Shown here piece after piece: positions 1-5,380 of a DNA stretch of 6,614 nt. This DNA comes from DASVAL01 sp035649575 (GTDB lineage: Bacteria > Planctomycetota > UBA1135 > UBA2386): positions 1 to 6,614 of the forward strand of contig DASRJH010000254.1 in assembly GCA_035649575.1 (NCBI GenBank). Reading direction: 5' to 3'. Under the pieces are notes generated by a model. The model ran no database searches, was not told where the DNA came from, and worked only from the letters and a program-made list of their open reading frames with translations. Numbering within the stretch: position 1 is the first letter of the stretch; every line of letters starts with the position of its first letter. The translations under genes were made by a program, and so were the position numbers.

Positions 1-352
1 GTCCGAGCTGTCCGGCGATCTGCAGCGCGATCGGCGCCGCCGTGCGCGGACGTGGATCGAACGTCTGCACCGTAGTCTCGGGGGTCGCGGCGCCGGCCGA
101 GGCCAGCGTGCCGTCGCTGACGATGTGCGCATGACGGCCCAATCGTTCGCGCGCCGCAGCGCCGCGCGCGAGATCTTCGCTGGACAGCACGTGATCGACG
201 ACGCCGTGTTGCAGCAGGATCTCGGCGAACTCGCGCACCCCCGCGAAGTGCAGCCTGCAGTCTGGATGCCGGCGGCGCAGCGCGCGCAGCACCGGCGTCA
301 TGAGCAACGTGTCGCCGAGACCGCCGCGCCGCACGACGAGCACATCGGTCAT
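1..352 (-). CDS. Glycosyltransferase family 9 (heptosyltransferase-like), N-terminal part
   Basis: The minus-strand frame is open from an ATG at 352 to the window edge: 117 codons, with the C-terminal part lying outside. The protein begins MTDVLVVRRGGLGDTLLMTP and continues VLRALRRRHPDCRLHF. The pattern hydrophobic strand, R-x-G-x-GD-xLL-x-TP-xL-xAL-xxxxP is the N-terminal signature of GT9/heptosyltransferase proteins, where the Gly-Asp turn sits in the acceptor-side Rossmann domain. These enzymes transfer a sugar from a nucleotide-sugar donor to lipopolysaccharide core or another glycan at the cytoplasmic face of the inner membrane. The donor-binding domain is not visible, so the substrate cannot be given. 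The start lies 13 bases after the peroxiredoxin stop on the same strand, so co-transcription is likely. No clear Shine-Dalgarno sequence precedes the ATG, which fits translation coupled to the upstream gene. Confidence 0.8.
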   Translation of the reverse strand, partial: MTDVLVVRRGGLGDTLLMTPVLRALRRRHPDCRLHFAGVREFAEILLQHGVVDHVLSSEDLARGAAARERLGRHAHIVSDGTLASAGAATPETTVQTFDPRPRTAAPIALQIAGQLG

Positions 353-365
353 GGCGTTGCCGCGA

Positions 366-974
366 TCACTTCTTGTGCAGCGCTTCGTGCACGCGTCCGA
401 CCATCTCGGGTCCGGGGCGCAGCGTGGCATCGCCTTCGTCCTTCCACTTCGAGGGACAGCCTTCCGTGGTCTTCTTGCCGAGGTAGATGTTCGCTTTGAA
501 CTTGCGCAGGATCTCGTCGATGTTGCGCCCGAGATTCAGGAAGTTCACTTCGCTCGTCATCAGCTTGCCGTCCGGCGCGATCAGGTAGGCGCCGCGCAGC
601 GCGAAGCCGCCGTTCCAGATGCCGAACTGCCTCGCGAGGTCGCCGTTGCGATCGGCGCCCATGTGGAACTGCACGTTCGCGAGCTCCTTCTCTTCGCGCT
701 GCCACGCGAGGTGGACGAACTCCGTGTCGGCGCTCACGGTGACGATCTCGCACCCCATCTTCGCGAACCGGTCTTGCTGCTCTGACAGAGCAGCGAACTC
801 GGTAGCTCAAACGAACGTGAAGTCCGCGGGATAGAAGAACAGCAGCGTCCACTTGCCGTTCTTCTTCGCCTCCGCGAGGCTGTACTTTCCGAAACCCTTC
901 GTCTTCGGTTCGTAGGTCGTGAGGGTGAAGTCGGGCACTTGCTGGCCGACCTGGATCAGTGGGAGCTCGCTCAT
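366..974 (-). CDS. Selenocysteine-containing peroxiredoxin (AhpC/Prx1-type, 2-Cys-like), TGA at 807-809 read as Sec
   Basis: The gene encodes a 202-residue peroxiredoxin that would reduce H2O2 and organic or lipid hydroperoxides in the cytoplasm. Translation from the ATG at 974 gives MSELPLIQVGQQVPDFTLTT and reaches FFYPADFTFV. An in-frame TGA follows (807-809), and the same frame continues ATEFAALSEQQ to the true stop at 366-368. The TGA occupies residue 56, the peroxidatic cysteine position of P-x-x-x-T-x-x-C (Pro49, Thr53). Other family residues are present: Arg127 (LRGAYLI) and a resolving Cys173 in GCPSKW, so a Sec-Cys selenenylsulfide cycle is plausible. Length and colinearity match the family across the TGA with no frameshift. 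A SECIS-like hairpin follows the TGA. The residue after Sec is Ala instead of the near-invariant Pro. A TTG at 1040 would extend the N-terminus by 22 residues, but the ATG at 974 gives the usual family start. The alternative is a nonsense mutation or sequencing error of a Cys codon. Sec-containing peroxiredoxins are known (PrxU of Eubacterium acidaminophilum and metagenomic Prx selenoproteins). Confidence 0.85.
767..809 (-). promoter_or_regulatory. Bacterial SECIS element with its UGA codon
   Basis: Read on the minus strand, TGA (809-807) is followed by a 12-base spacer and then GCTGCTCTGTCAGAGCAGC (794-776). That is a perfect 8-bp stem closed by a GUC loop. Below it, ACCG (803-800) can pair with CGGT (770-767) across a symmetric 5x5 internal loop. 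Bacterial SECIS elements are hairpins just 3' of UGA within the coding region. They have a short apical loop with a G among its first bases, placed roughly 16-37 bases after the UGA, and they bind SelB. Here the loop G is about 21 bases after the UGA. Codon choice fits the constraint: the only GCT alanine codons in the gene (residues 57, 61 and 62) and its only TCA serine lie here, whereas other alanines are GCG or GCC. This is inferred from structure; no SelB binding can be shown from sequence alone. Confidence 0.8.
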
Positions 975-1144
975 GAATGGAATGGAGAATGCGTCCTGAA
1001 TCGGGGCTCGGAACCTAACGCGGTCGAGAGCGGGTTCCAAGCAGCAAGATACCTGGGGCGCGCACGACCGCGCGGCGCACGGATGTGCACTTCACCATTC
1101 CCTGACAGCAGCGCCGCGGGCACCATGTTCGGCCCGACTACGCC
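975..1144. other. Divergent intergenic region, peroxiredoxin / acyl-CoA dehydrogenase
   Basis: These 170 bases separate two divergent genes and must hold the promoters of both. No convincing -35/-10 pair or Shine-Dalgarno sequence stands out for either gene. An inverted repeat, GGAACC (1010-1015) and GGTTCC (1033-1038), lies 36-64 bases upstream of the peroxiredoxin ATG and could be a regulator site. Six-base arms alone are weak evidence. Confidence 0.35.
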
Positions 1145-3226
1145 GTGACGAACCCGCCCCCCGCGCCGCCGCCTCCCGAAGCCTCGACCGCCGCCAAGGC
1201 CCTGGCCGCGGCAGGCGATGTCGAGTCCGCGCGCGACGTCGGCGCGCTCGACGACGCGGCGCGTTCTGCGGCGCTGCGGCTCGGGCGCCAGAAACGCGGC
1301 CTCGTCGAACGACTCGTCTACGGCCCGCAGCCGGCCACGAGCGAACTGCGGGGCGGCGCGTTCGCCGCGAAGAGCGCGGACCAGAAGGGTGCGCCCGTCG
1401 TCGCCGCAGCGCTCGCTTGTCTGCGCCGCGGCGAGGCCTTCACGGCCGACGGCAAGCTGTCGGCGGCGCTGCGTGCGGCGGTCACCGAGCAGAAGGCCTA
1501 CGGCTTCACGGTTCCGGCCGAGTTCGGCGGCAAGGACGGTCGTTACGTCGAGCTCGCGCTGCTCGAAGAAGAACTGGCCGCGAACGGTCTCGGGCCGCTC
1601 GCGGTCGAGATCTCGGGCGAGCTCACGATCGGCGCGGGCTCGCTGCTCGCCTACGGCAGCCAGGCCCAGAAGCGTTTGTTCCTGCCGCTGGTCGTGCAGG
1701 GCGAGATGCTGGCTTTCGGCCTCACGGAGGTCGCCGTCGGCGTCAACGCGAAGAAGGTGCGCGCCTACGTCGAACCCGACCCGCAGCTGTACTCTGGTCG
1801 CGGCGGCTTCCGGCTGTTCGCGATGGGCGACCGCAACAAGCTCTGGATCACGAACGCGACGCACGGCGGCCTCGTCGCGATCGTCGCGCGCCTCGGCAAG
1901 GACGGCAAACACGTCGGCCTGTTCGTGCTGCGCCTGCCCGAGCGCGACACGACGCCCGGCGACGGCGTCGACCACGAGTTCTCGTGCAAGTCGTCGAACA
2001 CGGGCGCCTTCAAGGCGAACCACAACTCGCGGCTGCACTTCCTGAACTACCCGATCGAGCCCGAAGGGCAGATCCAGGCCGACGGCGTCGAAGTGCTGTT
2101 CTACTGCCTGCGCATGGGACGCTGCATGCTCGCGGCGATGGCCGCCGGCTACCAGCGCATGTTCGCGGCCGACGCCGCGGCCTACGCACGCGCGCGCAGC
2201 GGCGTCGGCGGCCCGATCATCAAGCACGAGCTGCCGCGGCAGCATCTCGGTCGCATGCTCGGCGGTGCCTTGCAGTCGCGTGCGTTGAGCCACCTGTCGC
2301 TGCAGCAGGACGCGGATGGCATCGACCTCGCGGGCTTGCGCGATCTGACCAAGTCGGCCGCCGCCACGAGCGCGCTCGAATCGCTACAGGCCTGCGAACG
2401 CGTGATCGGCGGCCGCGCGTTCGACCGCAGCTCGCGCGTGCACGACGCGCGCGCGAACATGCACGTGTTCGGCGTCGTCGAGGGCGAGGACGACCTGATC
2501 CTGATGGGCATGGTGAAGGACGTCACCGACAACTTCACGAACCGCTACATGGCGGGCCTGCTCGGCGTGATCCAGTCGCTCAACGAAGATGCCGGCGGCA
2601 AGCCGTTGCCGCCCGAGCAGAGATTGTTGCGGCTCACCCCGCTGACCGCGCTGCGAGAACCGAAGCGCGTCGCGACCGCGGCGCGGCGGCTTGTGACGAA
2701 GGGATCGTTCTGGAAGCTCGCGGGCTGGGTGCTCTGGACCGCGCTGATCGAGCTGCTGCGGGCGCCGCTGCTACTCGTGCCGACGGGCTGGCTGCCGCGA
2801 TACCAGGTGTTGCCGCACGGCCTGCGCCGCTACGCGCGTTTCGCCGAGACGCGTCTGCGCTGGCTGCGGTGGGCCTGGCTCGGCATCAACATGCAGTTCC
2901 AGCTCGAGCTGACGCGGGCCCAGATCCCGTTGCAGCGGCTCGGCAAGGTGATCGAACAGCTCGTGACGATGCTGGCACTGTGCCATCACTCTGCACAGCA
3001 GGACCTGGGCCAGCAGCGCGTGGCGGCGCTGCAGTGCGAGCAGCTCATGACGCGCGTCAAGGGAAACCGCCTGCTCACGGGGCTCTGGCAGATGGAACGG
3101 CTGCGCAAGCTCGTCGGCCAGGTCGGCGACGACATCGAGCAGGACCAGAGCTCGCTGCTCGCCGGGATCGAACCGCAGCCAGTCGCGCACGCCTGGGAGC
3201 CCGCCGAGCGCAAGAAGAAGGCGTAG
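1145..3226 (+). CDS. Acyl-CoA dehydrogenase-like flavoprotein with long C-terminal extension
   Basis: The 693-residue protein starts at GTG 1145; an in-frame TGA at 1103-1105 and no closer start leave this as the only good choice. After a Pro/Ala-rich N-terminus come acyl-CoA dehydrogenase landmarks: FTVPAEFGG with a following EEEL helix (121-143), YGSQAQKRLFLPLVVQGEML (170-189), FGLTE (191-195), KLWITN (232-237) and a late helical domain with VIGGRAF (420-426). VVEGEDD (444-450) sits where the family carries its catalytic glutamate, making Glu446 the candidate base. Such FAD enzymes oxidise acyl-CoA to trans-2-enoyl-CoA in fatty-acid degradation. The length and the roughly 170-residue extension recall very-long-chain/ACAD9-type enzymes. 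A Trp/Leu-rich stretch (about 523-549) could attach the protein to the membrane. The usual EPGAGSD-like FAD/substrate loop is replaced by EVAVGVN, so substrate and even dehydrogenase activity are uncertain. It stands alone between divergent and toxin-antitoxin neighbours. Confidence 0.78.
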   Translation: MTNPPPAPPPPEASTAAKALAAAGDVESARDVGALDDAARSAALRLGRQKRGLVERLVYGPQPATSELRGGAFAAKSADQKGAPVVAAALACLRRGEAFTADGKLSAALRAAVTEQKAYGFTVPAEFGGKDGRYVELALLEEELAANGLGPLAVEISGELTIGAGSLLAYGSQAQKRLFLPLVVQGEMLAFGLTEVAVGVNAKKVRAYVEPDPQLYSGRGGFRLFAMGDRNKLWITNATHGGLVAIVARLGKDGKHVGLFVLRLPERDTTPGDGVDHEFSCKSSNTGAFKANHNSRLHFLNYPIEPEGQIQADGVEVLFYCLRMGRCMLAAMAAGYQRMFAADAAAYARARSGVGGPIIKHELPRQHLGRMLGGALQSRALSHLSLQQDADGIDLAGLRDLTKSAAATSALESLQACERVIGGRAFDRSSRVHDARANMHVFGVVEGEDDLILMGMVKDVTDNFTNRYMAGLLGVIQSLNEDAGGKPLPPEQRLLRLTPLTALREPKRVATAARRLVTKGSFWKLAGWVLWTALIELLRAPLLLVPTGWLPRYQVLPHGLRRYARFAETRLRWLRWAWLGINMQFQLELTRAQIPLQRLGKVIEQLVTMLALCHHSAQQDLGQQRVAALQCEQLMTRVKGNRLLTGLWQMERLRKLVGQVGDDIEQDQSSLLAGIEPQPVAHAWEPAERKKKA

Positions 3227-3279
3227 GCGCGGAGCGGGGTCGGGCGGATGGGGTGCGCAGCAGTTCCCGACCCTGGTTC

Positions 3280-3312
3280 TTGCACACCTCATGTGCGCAC
3301 TGCATGCTGTGT
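3280..3312 (+). promoter_or_regulatory. Candidate vapBC promoter and operator
   Basis: TTGCAC (3280-3285) and CATGCT (3303-3308) are spaced 17 bases apart and would place the transcription start close to the vapB ATG at 3315. That fits the absence of any Shine-Dalgarno sequence and suggests a leaderless message. Overlapping the -10 is CACTGCATGCTGTG (3298-3311), an imperfect palindrome around GCATGC. This is where a VapB or VapBC autorepressor would be expected to bind. The -10 match is poor, so this is a suggestion only. Confidence 0.3.
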
Positions 3313-3314
3313 GT

Positions 3315-3539
3315 ATGAAACGTACGAATCTTGTGCTTCCTGAGGACTTGCTCCGCGAGGTCGTGCAGATCAGCGGTGAGAAGACGTTCTCCGGGGCCGT
3401 CGTGGTGGCCTTGCAGGAGTTCGTTCGGCGCGCGAAGGCTCGCCAGATCCTGAAGCTCCGCGGCACCGGTGCGTGGGAGGGTGATCTCGGCGAGATGCGT
3501 GGCGACGCGTCACCGCCGCCCCGCAGGAAGGCCCGATGA
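3315..3539 (+). CDS. vapB: VapB-type ribbon-helix-helix antitoxin
   Basis: This is a 74-residue antitoxin starting MKRTNLVLPEDLLREVVQIS. The short N-terminal strand (about 2-8) followed by two helices (about 10-20 and 24-41, including FSGAVVVALQEFVRRAK) is the ribbon-helix-helix DNA-binding fold of VapB proteins of the type that begin TNLxLxEDLL. The tail AWEGDLGEMR (53-62) matches the conserved C-terminal patch that wraps around and blocks the VapC active site. The ATG at 3315 is preferred to the ATG at 3291, which adds eight residues with no family match. The stop overlaps the vapC start in ATGA, so the two are translationally coupled. By family rule VapB, alone or with VapC, represses this operon. 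Confidence 0.87.
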   Translation: MKRTNLVLPEDLLREVVQISGEKTFSGAVVVALQEFVRRAKARQILKLRGTGAWEGDLGEMRGDASPPPRRKAR

Positions 3540-3925
3540 TCCTGATCGACACCTCGGTGTGGATCGAAGTGTTCCGCCGAGAAAGACCGCTCGACCTCGA
3601 GGCCGTGGTCGATCTCGGCGAAGTGGTTGTCTGTCCACCCATCGTGCAGGAGGTCCTGCAGGGCATGCGCGAAACCGGAGCCTTCCGGCTGGCCAGACAA
3701 TCCATGCTGGCGTTCCCCATTGTCGAGTCGCCGATGGCGATCGACGTGTGGCTGGAAGCTGCGCAGCTCTACCGGACCGCCCGCGCCGCCGGCACCACGA
3801 TCCGCTCGGCTACCGACTGTCTCATCGCCACGTGCGCACTCCGCCACGACCTCGAAGTCCTGCACCGCGACCGCGACTACGAACAGCTTGCGAAGGTCGC
3901 GTCCTTGCGGGTGCGACAGCCATGA
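3536..3925 (+). CDS. vapC: VapC toxin, PIN-domain ribonuclease
   Basis: This 129-residue PIN-domain protein has the usual VapC length. It starts MILIDTSVWIEVF, where Asp5 is the first metal-binding acid. Glu39 (IVQEVLQG), Asp94 (SATDCLIA) and Asp112/Asp114 (LHRDRDYE) supply the rest of the acidic Mg2+ site, so the catalytic set looks intact. VapC toxins are endoribonucleases that cut tRNA or rRNA and stop translation when the labile antitoxin is lost; the RNA target cannot be read from the sequence. A Shine-Dalgarno-like AGGAAGG (3525-3531) lies inside the end of vapB, and the start overlaps the antitoxin stop by ATGA. No transposon ends flank the pair. Confidence 0.9.
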   Translation: MILIDTSVWIEVFRRERPLDLEAVVDLGEVVVCPPIVQEVLQGMRETGAFRLARQSMLAFPIVESPMAIDVWLEAAQLYRTARAAGTTIRSATDCLIATCALRHDLEVLHRDRDYEQLAKVASLRVRQP

Positions 3926-3930
3926 GGGTT

Positions 3931-3948
3931 CGCGCCGATCGCGGCGCG
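3931..3948 (+). terminator. GC-rich hairpin after vapC, possible terminator
   Basis: CGCGCCG (3931-3937) and CGGCGCG (3942-3948) form a perfect 7-bp stem around ATCG, starting 6 bases after the vapC stop. Only a short CTTTCC follows, so it is a weak intrinsic terminator or a 3'-end stabilising hairpin. Confidence 0.4.
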
Positions 3949-4060
3949 CTTTCCGCGCGCAATGGCCCTGGCACGAATCTCACGAGCCTCGGCGCGCGAT
4001 CGCCGCGGTTCCGGACGGTGCCGTGATCTTGGTTCGGCCCGGAGGGCCGGTGTCGGTGTG

Positions 4061-4174
4061 CACCATGGCGCCGGGACTCCGACGCGCCTCGAGCAGGCTG
4101 TACACCGCGCGGTGGTCGTCCGCCAGGCCCGGCATCCTCACGGCAACATCGACAGCAGCGTCGCGGAGCAGATC
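4061..4174 (-). pseudogene. Possible remnant of a quinone oxidoreductase C-terminus
   Basis: On the minus strand this stretch encodes DLLRDAAVDVAVRMPGLADD followed by HRAVYSLLEARRSPGAMV. The pattern matches the C-terminal part of zinc-independent quinone oxidoreductases, including the intact neighbour, which ends LPLAEAAEAHRRLEARESTG followed by AMVLLP. LLEARRSPGAMV and RLEARESTGAMV share 9 of 12 residues. At DNA level 4061-4098 and 4253-4290 match at 30 of 38 bases, in the same strand and frame. The fragment sits directly downstream of the intact gene in the same orientation, as a decayed tandem duplicate would. It lacks the catalytic and NADPH-binding parts, and its frame runs on past the expected stop. 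Chance similarity of GC-rich sequence remains possible. Confidence 0.35.
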
Positions 4175-4240
4175 GACACCTTCGATCGTAGCCGCGAAGC
4201 TTCTGTCGGGAAGCCAAGGGGGCCGCACTGAAATCCCCCG

Positions 4241-5221
4241 CTACGGCAACAGCACCATCGCACCCGTACTCTCGCGCGCCTCGAGCCGGCGGTGCGCCTC
4301 CGCCGCCTCGGCGAGCGGCAACGTGCCGCCGACATGCGCCTTCAGCACGCCCCCCTGCACGAGCCCGAACAACACCTCGCTCGCACGCAGCAGTTCCTGG
4401 CGCGTGCCTGTGTAGTCGTGCAGCGTCGGCCGCGTCAGGAACAAGGACCCACCCCGCTGCAGTTCGGCCGGCGACACTGCCCGTGGTACGCCCGAACTGT
4501 TGCCGAACGACACGAGCATGCCGCGCGTCTTGAGACAGCTCAGCGAGCGATCGAAGGTGTCCTTGCCGACCGAGTCGTAGACGACGTCGACGCCCTTGTC
4601 CTTCGTGATCCGCTGCACGACTTCCACGAAGTCCTCGCGGGTCGTCACGATTGCGTGGTGGCACCCGTTCTCACCGGCCAACGCGGCCTTGGCATCCGTG
4701 GACACGGTGCCGAACACGAGCGCGCCCAGATGCCGCAGCCACTGGCAGAGCAACAGCCCGACACCACCGGCCGCGGCATGCACGAGCACACGGTGGCCGG
4801 GACCGACCCGGAACGTGCGGCGCACGAGATACTCGGCCGTGATCCCCTTCAGCAACACCGCCGCTGCTTGGACGTCCTCGACGGCCGCGGGGATCGGCAC
4901 GAGGCGCCACGCCGGCACCGTGCGCCTGTCGGCGTAGGAACCCGGGTTCACGCCTCCGGCGTAACCGACGCGATCCCCGATTCGCACGCCGCTCACACCG
5001 TCGCCGATCTGCTCGACGACGCCGATCGCCTCGCTGCCGATGCCCGACGGCAGGGACGGCAACGCGTAGAGCCCGCTGCGGTGGTAGCAGTCGAGGAAGT
5101 TCACGCCGATCGAGACCTGGCGCAGCAGCACCTCGCCGCGCTGCGGGACCGGCACGGGCAGCTCGTCGAGTTGCAGGCACTCGGGACCTCCGGTCGCGTG
5201 GATGCGGATCGCACGGTTCAT
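4241..5221 (-). CDS. NADPH:quinone oxidoreductase, zinc-independent MDR family
   Basis: This is a complete 326-residue protein, the normal length for QorA/zeta-crystallin-like reductases. These reduce quinones or reactive enones with NADPH in the cytoplasm and are often part of the response to oxidative or electrophile stress. Landmarks in order are an N-terminal GroES-like domain with NFLDCYHRSGLY (41-52) and PSGIGSEAIGVVE (58-70), KGITAEYLV (125-133), and a Rossmann fold with the nucleotide loop AAGGVG (150-155). VVYDSVG (213-219), LVSFGNSSG (236-244) and the C-terminal LPLAEAAEAHRRLEARESTG (301-320) follow. No zinc-ligand cysteine set is present, supporting the zinc-free subclass. The ATG at 5221 is chosen because MNRAIRIH is the usual start and GGTGAG lies just upstream. 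An in-frame ATG at 5299 would add 26 residues unlike the family. It is divergent from the exported-protein gene. Confidence 0.9.
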   Translation of the reverse strand: MNRAIRIHATGGPECLQLDELPVPVPQRGEVLLRQVSIGVNFLDCYHRSGLYALPSLPSGIGSEAIGVVEQIGDGVSGVRIGDRVGYAGGVNPGSYADRRTVPAWRLVPIPAAVEDVQAAAVLLKGITAEYLVRRTFRVGPGHRVLVHAAAGGVGLLLCQWLRHLGALVFGTVSTDAKAALAGENGCHHAIVTTREDFVEVVQRITKDKGVDVVYDSVGKDTFDRSLSCLKTRGMLVSFGNSSGVPRAVSPAELQRGGSLFLTRPTLHDYTGTRQELLRASEVLFGLVQGGVLKAHVGGTLPLAEAAEAHRRLEARESTGAMVLLP

Positions 5222-5380
5222 CGGCTCACCGATACCAGCGTACGGCCGCAAGTCGCCGGCGCGCGAACGCTCGCGACAAACCTGACACGAACATCGCACC
5301 GCCGGCTTCGACGGGCCCAGCGAGCGGTGGCTATGCTGACCCGCGTCCTACCTCCGTCAACCCCCGCCAAGGAGCCCCCC
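5222..5380. promoter_or_regulatory. Divergent promoter region, with ribosome binding site for the exported protein
   Basis: These 159 bases hold the start signals of two divergent genes. For the plus-strand gene, AAGGAG (5369-5374), six bases before the ATG at 5381, is the clearest Shine-Dalgarno sequence in the window and fixes that start. TATGCT (5332-5337) is a reasonable -10 candidate, but no good -35 is seen at the right distance. For the minus-strand gene only GGTGAG next to the ATG is visible. Confidence 0.45.

Larger units (their letters stand above)
3926..4240. other. Gene-poor interval between vapC and the quinone oxidoreductase gene
   Basis: No convincing intact gene is visible in these 315 bases. 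They hold the post-vapC hairpin and a second GC hairpin, CGGCCC (4035-4040) with GGGCCG (4044-4049). A C5/G5 pair (4235-4239 with 4218-4222) lies just 3' of the oxidoreductase stop and may be part of its terminator, though no clear T-run follows. An 82-codon minus-strand frame (3980-4228) contains the oxidoreductase-like remnant listed separately. Confidence 0.5.

Noticed and set aside
807..974. Treating the two peroxiredoxin halves (807-1040 and 366-758) as separate genes or a simple pseudogene
   Set aside because: The only interruption is a TGA at the catalytic Cys codon, the frame is otherwise intact, and a SECIS-like hairpin follows directly. Recoding explains all of this better than a random stop.
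1016..1053. Possible sigma70-like promoter for the peroxiredoxin (minus-strand TTGGAA, then TAGGTT)
   Set aside because: Only three of six -10 positions match, so it is not better than chance in this region.
971..2293. 440-codon minus-strand frame opposite the acyl-CoA dehydrogenase
   Set aside because: Its composition is that of an antisense GC-rich shadow and it has no recognisable domain, whereas the plus-strand frame carries clear family motifs.
3962..4231. 89-codon plus-strand frame between vapC and the oxidoreductase
   Set aside because: It has no Shine-Dalgarno sequence and no family motif, and its codon composition is unlike the real genes around it.
3822..4664. 280-codon minus-strand open frame overlapping the quinone oxidoreductase
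   Set aside because: It lies out of frame within a well-supported gene, is Arg/Ala-rich and shows no family motif. High GC content produces such long shadow frames.
4292..5380. Long upstream extension of the exported-protein frame
   Set aside because: It runs antisense to the quinone oxidoreductase gene. The signal peptide and AAGGAG site place the real start at 5381.
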